From positions 1,488,001 to 1,552,000 of the forward strand of contig OY760067.1 in assembly GCA_963662985.1 (NCBI GenBank): a DNA stretch of 64,000 bases, read 5' to 3'. Both the position numbers and the translations under genes were made by a program. A model generated the notes under the pieces. It searched no databases, was not told the origin of the DNA, and was given only the letters and a program-made list of their open reading frames with translations. The DNA is from G963662985 sp963662985 (GTDB lineage: Bacteria > Chloroflexota > Anaerolineae > Anaerolineales > UBA11579). Positions 45,460 to 55,032 of this stretch are shown piece by piece (the first letter of the stretch is position 1; the number at the start of each line of letters is the position of its first letter).

Positions 45460-48400
45460 TCATGGAACTGGTGTAGGGGTCAATGTCATGAGGATCAAAC
45501 TTGGGGTGTCATCAGTTTCAGTAGGTTGATAAGTTGGAGTTGGAGTGATTGTAGGAGGAATAGGCGTTGGTTCTGGACGAATAGGTTTTATTTCAAAAGT
45601 AACAAATGTCTCTGCATAAGTTCCTTTATTACTATGTAACTTTAATCTTAAAGTAACCGTTTGAGCATTCATTTCTGAAATATCCCAAACATAAACTTCT
45701 GTAGGTTCATAAGATTGAGTAGAGGTTGAAAACAATGTTTTAAAATCACTGTCATTTGTAGTTTGACCTTTTGCCCATTCAATTTCATAATTTCCGAAAT
45801 TGGCTGTTGCATTAGCAATTACAAAAATTCGAACCTCTTTTCCTTCAATCACTTGCCCAGATCGCGGATAGGCAAATTCCATAATAGGTTGAGGCATTGA
45901 GGTTGTGCAACTTTCAGTTGGTATAAATATTAAATCATCACCTTTAAATCCTAATGAACTAGCCCAATTTTTTCCTTGATTGGTTTGTGAGACCCAGTTT
46001 TTATATTCAGGAGTTGTGATATTCAATACCTTTTCGATCTCAGAATTGTTGGGGCATTGATTAGATGCTAAAGTTTGAGTCCAAGTATCAATCACAATTT
46101 TTTGGATGAGATCATTTTCTTTACTCAATGGAGGTTGGCTAGCAACAAAATATTCAAGTCGAGTTGATGGGCAGTCTTCTGATGGTTTTGTACCAGATAC
46201 AGTACAAATTTCTTCTTGGATGATTCCATTTGGAACATAGAATGGGGTTGGATTACCACCAGATATTCGGTTAATTGCTTCTGTCATGAAATTTGCCCAT
46301 GCTGGACCAGCACCGTAAACACCAGAGGTATTTATAAGTTCTGTATTATCAGGGTTGCCGATCCAAACACCAGTTACAAGATCTGGTGTATAGCCAATAG
46401 TCCAGTTGTCTCGAGAGTCATTTGTGGTACCTGTTTTTACAGCTGCATCAAAATTTAAGTTTAGTACAGAATAAGCACCAAACCCGGGAGTTCGAGCAGC
46501 ATTGTCAGATAAGATGTCAGAAATCAAAAATGCATGATTGGGATCTATTACTTGGTTTCCTTGAGGAGGAGTATATTCATATAAAATATCTCCCGAGTAG
46601 TTTGTCACTTTTGTGATCGATACTGGTGGAATATATCGGCCATAATTGGCGAAAACAGAATAAGCACTAGTCATATCTAATAAACTTATTTCTGCTGCAC
46701 CTAAAGCTAATGAATAGCCATAATGATCAGAATTTAATCCACTAATTCCAAATCGGTTATAGTAGTTCAAAATCCCTTCCACGCGTGGAGTACTAGGATT
46801 ATCATAAATCCCCACAAATTTAAGAGCAGATACTGCAGGAATATTATAGGAACTCGCCAAAGCAGTTCTTAAAGTGATAGGGCCATGTTCTGAATAATCA
46901 TAATTTCTTGGGGTATATGTAGATGTGTCATAAGGATCTTCAGAAGCAGGGAATGTAGTTTGAATATCCCAGAATAATGTGGCAGGTGTGTATCCTAATT
47001 CAAATGCAGCTGCATAAGTGAATGGTTTAATTGTTGAACCAGGTTGACGTGGGCTGATTGCCATATTGATCTGCCCATCTATATCTTCATTGTAATAATC
47101 CTCTGATCCAACCATAGCAAGAATTTCCCCAGTGGAAGGTTGAATAGCAACTAAAGCCCCACTTTGCACATTATTATCAACAAGATTAGCAACTTGTTCA
47201 CTGATTGCTTCTTCTGCTAATTTTTGTAATGTAGGTTCAAGAGTTGTATAGACAGTATAACCAGATTGATAAAGTGCTTGAGAACCAAAAACATCTTCAA
47301 GTTGATTACGAATGTAATTGACCCAATGAGGATATAACATTTCATGTACAGGAGGAACAAATTCATAATTTGCAATTTCTTTTGTTATTGCGACTGCTTC
47401 ATCATCTGAAACACAAACAGGAATTTGACTTTCATAAATCTTTATACAATTTGTTTCTGCACTTAATTTTCTGGTTGCATACACAACAGATTGATGGCGA
47501 GCCAAAACAGCTTCACGATTTGAATAAATATCATAATAAGACGGAGCTTGTGGTAAACCCGCTAAGAAGGTTGCTTGAGCCATTGTGAGATCTTTTGCAC
47601 GGACACCAAAATAGGTTTGTGCGGCAGCTTCAATACCATATGCCAAGTTCCCATAATAAATTTCATTAAGATAGATTTCCATGATCTCATCTTTTGTATA
47701 TTGGCGGGTCATTTCTTGAGCCAATAATGCTTCATGGACTTTTACTAAATAACTTAATGATCCTGCTTCTTCTTGCGTTAAGAATAAATGCTCAGCTAAT
47801 TGTTGTGTGATTGTAGACGCACCAGAAACAATTGTGCCACTTTGTGTGTTTTGAATAAACGCTCTGATGATTGCACGAATACTAAAACCAGGATTGTTAT
47901 AAAAATCTTCATCTTCTGTGGCAATCGTTGCAGCGATTACATTTGGAGAAATTTCACTGATTGGAACATAGATTCTTGAACCGCCAGTAGGATCGTTTAT
48001 TTCGTATAGCAAATTCCCATTTCGATCCATAATCCGAGTCGTTTCAAATTGCAAAGTTCTTGTCCGCAGATCTGCCACTGAAGGAAGACTAACAGCCACA
48101 TCATAATACATAAAAATAGCAAAAGAAAGTGCAGCAAAGCTAGTTAAGATAATACCTAAAGATAATATGAAAAATGAACGAATTAGGCATGACGATCGCT
48201 CACTTTTTTTCTTTTTCGTCTTTTTTCTTGAATATTTATTTGCAATTTGAGATGTTTCGCCTTCTTTTTCATTGAGAGGCATCCCATTTTGATCAATTGC
48301 TGGTCTTGAAAATTTTATATCTCCTAATGGAGGTGGTGCGGGAATGTCTTCTGATTTTTCATCTAATATTGGTTTTGTAGAAGTTGAAATTTTATTTTTT

Positions 48401-48798
48401 ACATTATCAATCAAATTTGAATCTTCTAATTCTTTTTCAAAATGATTATTTTCATCATTAATAATAACAGGCTTAACTGTATTAGGCATATGATGTGTTG
48501 CTTCGTTAATTTGAATTTCTGAATAATTGATTGATTCTTCTTTCTCATCTAAATCTATAGGTTTGCTAATTGGTTTTGTTGAGTCTTGGCTTTCAGATGA
48601 ACTTAATATTGAAGAATTTTGATTTGTTGAGATTCTTTGAGTAGGTTGAGTATCGACTTGATTAATTGGATTGACCCGATTTAAATATTCAGACATTTCA
48701 TTTTCTTGAGAATCTAGCAGATCATTGAACTTTTTTTTAGGTTTTGTCGAACCTTTTTCTTCAAAAGAAGATTGAGATGGATTTTTTTTATCAGTCAT
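45460..48798 (-). CDS. Class A penicillin-binding protein (glycosyltransferase-transpeptidase)
   Basis: 1112 residues. A low-complexity cytoplasmic region of ~200 residues (KKTKKKKSERSS at its end) precedes one membrane helix near 205-228. The GT51 domain has ATEDEDFYNNPGFSIRAIIR and GASTITQQLAEHLF; the transpeptidase domain has SPRQPGSTIKPFTYAAAF (SxxK), SSYN and KTGTTND. The C-terminus is Thr/Pro-rich. It builds and cross-links peptidoglycan, indicating a murein-containing cell. The long N-terminal region is unusual and could be a regulatory hub. A 1112-residue length exceeds most PBP1A proteins. Confidence 0.93.
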   Translation of the reverse strand: MTDKKNPSQSSFEEKGSTKPKKKFNDLLDSQENEMSEYLNRVNPINQVDTQPTQRISTNQNSSILSSSESQDSTKPISKPIDLDEKEESINYSEIQINEATHHMPNTVKPVIINDENNHFEKELEDSNLIDNVKNKISTSTKPILDEKSEDIPAPPPLGDIKFSRPAIDQNGMPLNEKEGETSQIANKYSRKKTKKKKSERSSCLIRSFFILSLGIILTSFAALSFAIFMYYDVAVSLPSVADLRTRTLQFETTRIMDRNGNLLYEINDPTGGSRIYVPISEISPNVIAATIATEDEDFYNNPGFSIRAIIRAFIQNTQSGTIVSGASTITQQLAEHLFLTQEEAGSLSYLVKVHEALLAQEMTRQYTKDEIMEIYLNEIYYGNLAYGIEAAAQTYFGVRAKDLTMAQATFLAGLPQAPSYYDIYSNREAVLARHQSVVYATRKLSAETNCIKIYESQIPVCVSDDEAVAITKEIANYEFVPPVHEMLYPHWVNYIRNQLEDVFGSQALYQSGYTVYTTLEPTLQKLAEEAISEQVANLVDNNVQSGALVAIQPSTGEILAMVGSEDYYNEDIDGQINMAISPRQPGSTIKPFTYAAAFELGYTPATLFWDIQTTFPASEDPYDTSTYTPRNYDYSEHGPITLRTALASSYNIPAVSALKFVGIYDNPSTPRVEGILNYYNRFGISGLNSDHYGYSLALGAAEISLLDMTSAYSVFANYGRYIPPVSITKVTNYSGDILYEYTPPQGNQVIDPNHAFLISDILSDNAARTPGFGAYSVLNLNFDAAVKTGTTNDSRDNWTIGYTPDLVTGVWIGNPDNTELINTSGVYGAGPAWANFMTEAINRISGGNPTPFYVPNGIIQEEICTVSGTKPSEDCPSTRLEYFVASQPPLSKENDLIQKIVIDTWTQTLASNQCPNNSEIEKVLNITTPEYKNWVSQTNQGKNWASSLGFKGDDLIFIPTESCTTSMPQPIMEFAYPRSGQVIEGKEVRIFVIANATANFGNYEIEWAKGQTTNDSDFKTLFSTSTQSYEPTEVYVWDISEMNAQTVTLRLKLHSNKGTYAETFVTFEIKPIRPEPTPIPPTITPTPTYQPTETDDTPSLILMTLTPTPVP

Positions 48799-48920
48799 AT
48801 TTATTTAAATGAACCTATTGTGAAATGATTAAGCAAACTATAATTTAGAATATTATAGACAATCTTGCACGATTACGCTTGGTATTCGCAAGACCTTTAT
48901 TCCAAATTAATAAATAAGAT

Positions 48921-50012
48921 ATGAAAAATAATATTCACTCCATTCAAGAAATCTTAAAACAATTTTTCTCATTAGAAGAAATAATATCAATAGAGAATTT
49001 AATTAAAGGGAATATCAATGATAGCTATAAAATTAACTTAAGCGATAAAACCTTTCTCTTGCAAAGAATAAATACGGAGGTTTTTTCAAATCCCATTCAA
49101 GTTATTCAAAACATAGAAGCTGTCACAACTTATATCCAACGAAATTTTCCTGAAAAAAAATTGATAGAAATAAAATATACAAAGGATAATAATCCTTATT
49201 ATCTTTCTTCGAAACATCAATATTGGCGTGTTATAAATTGGATTGACAATTCAGTGTCTTATAGTTCTCCAAGAAATCAGGAACAAGCTGAAGAAGCGGG
49301 GAAAGCATTAGCTGATTTTCATAACAACCTTGTAGAATACCCTGTACATTTATTATTTGAGACTATTCCAAATTTTCATAATACAAGTCAAAGATATGAA
49401 CAATTTTTAATTGCTCTTGATAATAATATTGTTAATCGAAGAAGCGGTATTAAAGATGAAGTCGATTTTTTGTTAGAAAGGGTAGAATTAAGTACGAAAC
49501 TTCAATCATTAATTACTTGTAAAAAGATACCAATTCGAGTTACTCATAATGATCCAAAAATGGATAATATACTTTTGGATCAAAATACTGGAAGAGCAAT
49601 TTGTTTGATTGATCTTGATACGATTATGCCAGGTACAATATTACATGATTTTGGAGATATGATTCGTACATGTACTGTTACAGCTTCTGAAAATGAAACA
49701 AATCTCTCTAAAGTGGAAATTGATCAAAATCTATTTGAAGGATGTGTAAAAGGATATGCCTCGATTGCAAATCAATTTATTACTAATAACGAAAAAGAAA
49801 ACCTATATGTTGGTGCGCTTACAATAACATATGAACAATCAATGCGTTTCTTAACAGATTATTTAAATGGTGATCAATATTATAAAATAGCGCACCCAGA
49901 ACATAATCTTGAGCGCGCTAAAAATCAAATAAAATTAACCAAATCCTTAGAAGATCACCATCATAAACTACAAGAAATACTTTATAAAAGTTTTGATCTT
50001 TTACCTCAATAA
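48921..50012 (+). CDS. Phosphotransferase, N-acetylhexosamine 1-kinase (NahK)-like
   Basis: 363 residues of the aminoglycoside-phosphotransferase fold. IKGNINDSYKINL begins the N-lobe, TFLLQRINTEVFSNP holds the ATP-binding region, and the catalytic loop is VTHNDPKMDNILLD near 209 followed by the metal-binding LIDLDTIMPG and HDFGDMIRT. These blocks fit the NahK-type sugar kinases that phosphorylate GlcNAc or GalNAc at C1; other small-molecule kinases remain possible. No lacto-N-biose phosphorylase is near. It is a single gene convergent with sdaA. Confidence 0.75.
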   Translation: MKNNIHSIQEILKQFFSLEEIISIENLIKGNINDSYKINLSDKTFLLQRINTEVFSNPIQVIQNIEAVTTYIQRNFPEKKLIEIKYTKDNNPYYLSSKHQYWRVINWIDNSVSYSSPRNQEQAEEAGKALADFHNNLVEYPVHLLFETIPNFHNTSQRYEQFLIALDNNIVNRRSGIKDEVDFLLERVELSTKLQSLITCKKIPIRVTHNDPKMDNILLDQNTGRAICLIDLDTIMPGTILHDFGDMIRTCTVTASENETNLSKVEIDQNLFEGCVKGYASIANQFITNNEKENLYVGALTITYEQSMRFLTDYLNGDQYYKIAHPEHNLERAKNQIKLTKSLEDHHHKLQEILYKSFDLLPQ

Positions 50013-50013
50013 A

Positions 50014-51216
50014 TTATTTTTTCTTATAAACAGTAGCTAAGCCACCAATCGAAGTTTCACGATAAAGATTTGGTAAGTCATGACCTGTTTGTTTCATAGC
50101 TTGTACTACCTCATCAAATGAGATGTGATGTGTTCCATCAGTAAAAACAGCATAGTTGGCAGCATCAATTGCTCGCTTAGCGCCAAAAACATTACGTTCG
50201 ATACATGGAATTTGAACTAAACCAGCTACTGGATCACAGGTTAAGCCGAGATGATGTTCCAATCCCATTTCTGCAGCATATTCAATTTGACGTACTGATC
50301 CACCCATCAATTGCGCTGCAGCTGCAGCCGCCATAGCGCATGCAACACCAACTTCACCTTGACATCCAACCTCTGCTCCAGAGATAGAAGCATTATATTT
50401 TACTAAATTACCAATCAAGCCAGCTGTAGCTAGTGCCCGAATGATTTCATCTTCTGAACAATCAAATGTATCTCGCATATGATGTAATACTGCAGGCAAA
50501 ACACCACATGCCCCAGCTGTTGGAGCAGTTACGATTATGCCACCGGATGCATTTTCTTCAGAAACAGCGAGAGCATAAGCTGTCATATAACCGGGTTGAA
50601 CTCCCATTGCACCACCAGCAAGTTTTACTTTTCGATGCAAAGACATGCTTTTGCGGGGCAAAGCGAGGCTGCCAGGCAATACACCATCAGTTTTCAAGCC
50701 ACGTAATACAGCTTCTTGCATAGCTTGCCAAATAGTAGATAAATATTCAAAAATCTCAGGACCTTCGTAATGTTTAACTATTTCCCACAATGTCCAACCA
50801 TTATCTTTGCAAGCGAGAAGAATTTCGTCCATTGAGTGAATATCATAGACATATTTGATATTAAGTGTGTCATTTTCATATTTTAAAGCACCACCGCCAA
50901 CACTATAAACCGTTTCCTCACCAATCAATTTTTTATTTTCATCATAAGCATGAAGAATCAAACCATTTGGATGATAAGGCAGTGCTTTGTCTAAATGAAA
51001 GACAATTTCTGCTAAAGGATCATCTAATCCTTCATAAAGAGCTATATCTGTTAAGTGACCACGACCTGTCATTGCCAAACTCCCAAAAAGCTCTGCTTTG
51101 TAAGATGCAGCATTAGGATATTTTCTTTTAAAATTTTGAGCAGCATAGAATGGCCCCATTGTGTGACTACTAGAAGGACCTTTTCCAATTCGATAAAGTT
51201 CTCGGAGAGATTGCAT
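50014..51216 (-). CDS. sdaA: L-serine ammonia-lyase (single chain, 4Fe-4S type)
   Basis: 400 residues, alpha and beta parts in one chain, with the short form typical of this family. GPSSSHTMGPFYAAQNF near 13, APTAGACGVLPAVLHHM near 232, AEVGCQGEVGVACAMAAA near 280 and a Cys in LGLTCDPVAG supply the cluster ligands. It deaminates serine to pyruvate. A TTGCATAATTTTTCC-type ribosome region precedes the start (AAAGGAAAAAT). It is convergent with the NahK-like gene, with only one base between the stops. Confidence 0.92.
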   Translation of the reverse strand: MQSLRELYRIGKGPSSSHTMGPFYAAQNFKRKYPNAASYKAELFGSLAMTGRGHLTDIALYEGLDDPLAEIVFHLDKALPYHPNGLILHAYDENKKLIGEETVYSVGGGALKYENDTLNIKYVYDIHSMDEILLACKDNGWTLWEIVKHYEGPEIFEYLSTIWQAMQEAVLRGLKTDGVLPGSLALPRKSMSLHRKVKLAGGAMGVQPGYMTAYALAVSEENASGGIIVTAPTAGACGVLPAVLHHMRDTFDCSEDEIIRALATAGLIGNLVKYNASISGAEVGCQGEVGVACAMAAAAAAQLMGGSVRQIEYAAEMGLEHHLGLTCDPVAGLVQIPCIERNVFGAKRAIDAANYAVFTDGTHHISFDEVVQAMKQTGHDLPNLYRETSIGGLATVYKKK

Positions 51217-51269
51217 AATTTTTCCTTTGAAATATAGCTCAGAAGCACATATATTGGTTAAGAATATAA

Positions 51270-51294
51270 AGAGCTGCCAAAATCTGACAGCTCT
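51270..51294 (-). terminator. Terminator-like hairpin after ldh
   Basis: AGAGCTG (51270-51276) and CAGCTCT (51288-51294) pair, with an internal CA/TG pair; on the minus strand a T-rich run (TTTATATT) follows. It lies between ldh and the downstream sdaA. Confidence 0.75.
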
Positions 51295-51324
51295 CCTAAA
51301 TATGTCTAATAAATTTTCACTTTA

Positions 51325-52269
51325 CTAACTGATAGACTTGATCAAATCAGAGATCAAGGTAGCGCTAGCAATTAAACTACGTTCTTCGTGCATATTTAAT
51401 GGCAATTCAAGGTATTCTAAAACGCCTGCACCACCTACCATGTTTGGCATAGAGACAGTTACGTCTTTAACACCATATAAATCATCCATAGGAGCACACA
51501 CAGTGAGTAATGATCTTTCGTCTCTTAGAATCGCCCTTGCAATTCTGCTAATCGCTGCGCCAATTCCGTAATAGGTTGCACCTTTTCCATCTAATATCTT
51601 ATATCCTGCTTCACGAACCTGTTCTTCCACAAATATCTTGTCGTCTTCATTGAATTTGATTCCCCATTGTTTGCAGAAATCATCAATCGGAATCACACCG
51701 ATATAAGTAGAAGACCAAGCAAAAATCTCTGAATCACCATGTTCGCCCAAGACATAGCCATGAATATGATGAGAATCGATATTCATTTTTTGACTAAGCA
51801 AAGAACGGAAACGAGCGGTATCTAATGTGGTGCCAGAACCTAATACACGCCCCTTAGGCATACCATGTTCTCTAGCGATTTTTGCTGCAATATGGGTCAT
51901 AATATCAACAGGATTTGTTGCCACTAATAACACTGCATTAGGTGCATATTTGATGATATTAGGAATAATCTGTTTAAAGATTGCAGAATTTTTTTCTAAT
52001 AAATCTAATCGTGTAATGCCTGATCCGGGAGGTTGTTTTACACCAGCTGTGATTACTACCAAATCAGAGTTTTTTAAATCTTCATAATCACCTGCACGTA
52101 CAAGCATACGAGCAGAAAAGGGGATTGCATGGCGAATGTCCATTGCCTCAGCTTCTGTTCTCACTTTATCCAAATCAACCAAAACAATTTCTCGTCCCAC
52201 CCCTTTCATCACCATTGCATAAGCAGCGGTTGCGCCAACTTTACCTGCGCCAACAATTCCAACTTTCAT
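51325..52269 (-). CDS. ldh: L-lactate dehydrogenase
   Basis: 314 residues. NAD site GAGKVGATAAYAM near 7, DTARFRSLLSQ near 150 and the catalytic His in LGEHGDSE near 176 are present. The substrate-specificity loop reads TAGVKQPPGSGITRLDLLEKN with Gln at the position that separates lactate from malate dehydrogenases (Gln in LDH, Arg in MDH), so I call it LDH. It reoxidises NADH in fermentation. It has its own promoter and terminator. Confidence 0.9.
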   Translation of the reverse strand: MKVGIVGAGKVGATAAYAMVMKGVGREIVLVDLDKVRTEAEAMDIRHAIPFSARMLVRAGDYEDLKNSDLVVITAGVKQPPGSGITRLDLLEKNSAIFKQIIPNIIKYAPNAVLLVATNPVDIMTHIAAKIAREHGMPKGRVLGSGTTLDTARFRSLLSQKMNIDSHHIHGYVLGEHGDSEIFAWSSTYIGVIPIDDFCKQWGIKFNEDDKIFVEEQVREAGYKILDGKGATYYGIGAAISRIARAILRDERSLLTVCAPMDDLYGVKDVTVSMPNMVGGAGVLEYLELPLNMHEERSLIASATLISDLIKSIS

Positions 52270-52342
52270 TTATTCCTCTTTCTTAAGCTTGTAATACGTA
52301 GCTTTTTTTACAATTAAAAGTTATTTTATAATGAATGATAGC

Positions 52343-52375
52343 ATTATATATATCTTACAATAGTTTTGTAAACAA
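52343..52375 (-). promoter_or_regulatory. ldh promoter with overlapping TTGT/ACAA palindrome
   Basis: On the minus strand TTTACA (plus 52367-52372) and TATAAT (52343-52348) are separated by 18 bases. TTGTTTACAA (52366-52375) overlaps the -35. It resembles half of a redox-regulator (Rex-like) site but is too short to assign. AT-rich leader of ~65 bases before the ATG. Confidence 0.55.
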
Positions 52376-52474
52376 GAATTAAAAAGAAATTTAAAACTTG
52401 TTTGATATTCACAAAATATCACAAATATATGATATAGTGCCCATTAATTATACGATTAAGGAGAGATAAATTCC

Positions 52475-53374
52475 ATGACAAAAACAATAAAGGTTGGATA
52501 TATAGGTTTAGGTTTGATGGGAAAGCCCATGGCTATAAATATCTTAAATGCTGGCTATGAGGTCATGGTTCATAATCGTAGTAGAAGAAAGGTTGATGAG
52601 TTAGTAAACCTTGGTGCAAAAGAAGGACATTCACCCAAAGAAGTTGCAGAATTTGCAGATATTGTCTTCACAAATTTACCAGATTCACCTGATGTGGAGT
52701 TAGTAGTTTTAGGTAAAGAGGGTATTATTGAAGGGGCTCATACGGGCATGATCTATATCGATAACTCAACCATTAAACCAGCAACTGCACGACGAATTGC
52801 TGAGGTATTGTCGGAAAAAGAAGTATTTTGTTTAGATGCACCAGTTTCTGGTGGTGACATTGGTGCTCAAAATGGTACACTCACCATTATGGTAGGGGGA
52901 GATGAAAAGGCTTTGCAAAAAGCGATGCCTGTTTTAGAAGTGATTGGGAAAAAGATTACCCATGTGGGGGAAAGTGGTGCGGGGCAGGTCACAAAGGCTT
53001 GTAACCAAATTATGGTGGCAGCGCAAATGACAGCAATGGCTGAATTGTTGATTTTTGCGAAAAAATCAGGTGTAGACCCTGAAAAAGTAGTACAAGCAAT
53101 CAAAGCAGGAGCAGCACAATGTTGGAGCTTAGACGTAAAGCCTTCACGATTATTTGAAGGAAATCGAGAACCTGGATTTAAGGCATATATGCAGGCAAAA
53201 GATTTGGGAATTGTGATGGATACTGCTAGAGAATATAGTATTCCTTTACCAGCAACAGCAGTGAATACTCAACTCTTTGATGCGATGTTAGCAATGGGGA
53301 TGCAAGAATTAGATAATTCTGCTGTTATTGCTGTGATTGAAAAATTAGCAAATCAAAAACTTTTAGAGGATTAA
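52475..53374 (+). CDS. Beta-hydroxyacid dehydrogenase (3-hydroxyisobutyrate/tartronate-semialdehyde type)
   Basis: 299 residues. The NAD(P) motif VGYIGLGLMGKPMAINIL near 4, substrate site DAPVSGGDIGAQNGTL near 122, and catalytic Lys in GQVTKACNQ near 172 define the family. It oxidises a beta-hydroxy acid such as 3-hydroxyisobutyrate, or reduces tartronate semialdehyde; sequence alone does not decide. AAGGAGAG is 11 bases before the ATG. The YitT gene follows after 9 bases. Confidence 0.85.
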   Translation: MTKTIKVGYIGLGLMGKPMAINILNAGYEVMVHNRSRRKVDELVNLGAKEGHSPKEVAEFADIVFTNLPDSPDVELVVLGKEGIIEGAHTGMIYIDNSTIKPATARRIAEVLSEKEVFCLDAPVSGGDIGAQNGTLTIMVGGDEKALQKAMPVLEVIGKKITHVGESGAGQVTKACNQIMVAAQMTAMAELLIFAKKSGVDPEKVVQAIKAGAAQCWSLDVKPSRLFEGNREPGFKAYMQAKDLGIVMDTAREYSIPLPATAVNTQLFDAMLAMGMQELDNSAVIAVIEKLANQKLLED

Positions 53375-53383
53375 TGTAGAAAA

Positions 53384-54301
53384 ATGAATGAATTTTTGAC
53401 TTCTTTAAAGATCAGAAGAAAACGCAGACAATTGATCGTTGATTTCTTATTTATTTTGGCTGGAGCATTGATGCAGGCAATTGCATTGAATATGTTCTTA
53501 GTGCCTGCAAATTTGATTGCAGGCGGAATAACTGGTATTTCACAGGTAATTAATCATTATACTGGTTTTCCAATTGGCACGATGATCTTGATTGGAAACA
53601 TTCCATTGTTTATTATTGGATGGCGTTATTTAGGTGGGTTTAATTTTGCGATTCGTACAGCATGGTCAGTATTGGCTTATTCTATTTTGACAGATGTTAC
53701 ATCGCTTTTTTTACCTCAACATTTTACAGAAGATATTTTATTGAACGCATTGTTTGGTGGTGTAATTAGTGGAATTGGTTTTGGTTTAGTCTATAGAGGA
53801 CGTGGTACAAGTGGTGGTTCTGATATTATCGCTAGAATATTAAATCACTATCGTGGTATTTCTATTTCTATGTCTTATTTAATGACTGATACAATCGTAA
53901 TGATGAGTGGTGGTTTTATATTTGGCTGGGAGAAAGCTCTCTATGCATTAGTAAATTTGTTTGTTAGTGGTGAAGCGGCGAATGGGATAACAACAGGATC
54001 CAATATTGTACGTACAGTTTTTATTATTTCTGATAAACCTACAGAAATTGCTCAAAGTATTATGGATCAACTTAATCGAGGTGTTACTTATGTTGATGTA
54101 ACAGGTGCTTATACTGGAAATCAAAAAACATCTTTATATACTGTAGTATCTAGAGCTGAAGTTGAACGTGTAAAATATATAGTGCAAACGGTTGATAAGA
54201 AAGCATTTGTGGTGGTAGGACAAGCTCAAGAAGTGTTTGGAGAAGGATTCTTACCATTACATGATGAACATGAGGAAGAACAAAAAACTATTGAATCGTA
54301 G
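53384..54301 (+). CDS. YitT-family membrane protein
   Basis: 305 residues. Five or six helices fill the first ~210 residues (ALNMFLVPANLIAGGITG, RGRGTSGGSDIIARIL), followed by a DUF2179 domain (GVTYVDVTGAYTGNQKTSLY). The family's function is unclear. It lies 9 bases after the dehydrogenase gene and has no strong ribosome site, so it may depend on coupling. Its last 14 bases overlap the convergent PstS-like gene. Confidence 0.85.
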   Translation: MNEFLTSLKIRRKRRQLIVDFLFILAGALMQAIALNMFLVPANLIAGGITGISQVINHYTGFPIGTMILIGNIPLFIIGWRYLGGFNFAIRTAWSVLAYSILTDVTSLFLPQHFTEDILLNALFGGVISGIGFGLVYRGRGTSGGSDIIARILNHYRGISISMSYLMTDTIVMMSGGFIFGWEKALYALVNLFVSGEAANGITTGSNIVRTVFIISDKPTEIAQSIMDQLNRGVTYVDVTGAYTGNQKTSLYTVVSRAEVERVKYIVQTVDKKAFVVVGQAQEVFGEGFLPLHDEHEEEQKTIES

Positions 54302-55028
54302 CAGAAAAATGCTGCAATAAAATCAATTGCATAGTTTCACTTTGTAAACAGGCCAACACCTTATCATCTGCATAAGGTGTTTTTGTTCCTCTGCTAACTA
54401 ATATAGGAATATGCACATTGGTTGCAAAAGTTTTCTCTACATCTGAGGCAAGCGATTTTGGAATAAATCCGATGGCATTTGGGTTTTCATTGATTTTATT
54501 TTGCATTTCTTGGATAGATGTGACCAATTCAGCATTCATTGAAAGAGATTGCCCTTGCAACACATAACGTTCAAATGCAATTTGTAATTCATTATCAGAA
54601 CTATATATAAAAACTTGAATGGGTTGAGAGGTGTTGTTGAAGGGCTGCCAAGAATTGATTGTGCCGTTAAAAATTGAACGAATTTGAGAGAGTGAAAGAT
54701 CGTTGATTAAATTATTTGGATTTGTAACGATTGCAATGTCATCATAGGTAATGGGAATAAGTGAAGTCAGTTCTATATTTGGTTCACCAAAATGAAAATA
54801 AGTGAGATCTTTTGGATTTTCTGAGAAATAAGGTGTATAGTCAAAGTCTGGAATAGACATATCGCAGATTTTGAGTGTATCTAATAAACCTTTTGTAGCA
54901 GGATTGAACGTCAATTCAATTTGTGTGACTTTATTCAAGGTGATAGAAGAGTTTTGCTCTTGACAGGCGCTTAAAAAGAATAGTAAGAGGGAAAAAAGAA
55001 TTAATGTCCAACTATATTTTTTTACCAT
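54288..55028 (-). CDS. PstS-like substrate-binding lipoprotein
   Basis: 246 residues. A signal (LFSLLLFFLSAC) ends at the lipobox Cys near 22. IAIVTNPNNLINDLSLSQIR, IFNGTINSWQPF and AIGFIPKSL match the PBP-like (PF12849) fold of phosphate-binding proteins. No Pst permease is adjacent, and the usual anion-binding Ser/Thr motif is not obvious, so the ligand is open. I chose the ATG at 55028, 4 bases after the uppP stop, over the upstream in-frame start in uppP. Confidence 0.72.
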   Translation of the reverse strand: MVKKYSWTLILFSLLLFFLSACQEQNSSITLNKVTQIELTFNPATKGLLDTLKICDMSIPDFDYTPYFSENPKDLTYFHFGEPNIELTSLIPITYDDIAIVTNPNNLINDLSLSQIRSIFNGTINSWQPFNNTSQPIQVFIYSSDNELQIAFERYVLQGQSLSMNAELVTSIQEMQNKINENPNAIGFIPKSLASDVEKTFATNVHIPILVSRGTKTPYADDKVLACLQSETMQLILLQHFSATIQ

Positions 55029-55032
55029 GGTT

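Noticed and set aside
52400..52440. Rex-type redox operator upstream of the dehydrogenase gene
   Set aside because: TTGT-N9-ACAA is one base short of the usual spacing, and the surrounding AT-rich sequence gives many near matches.
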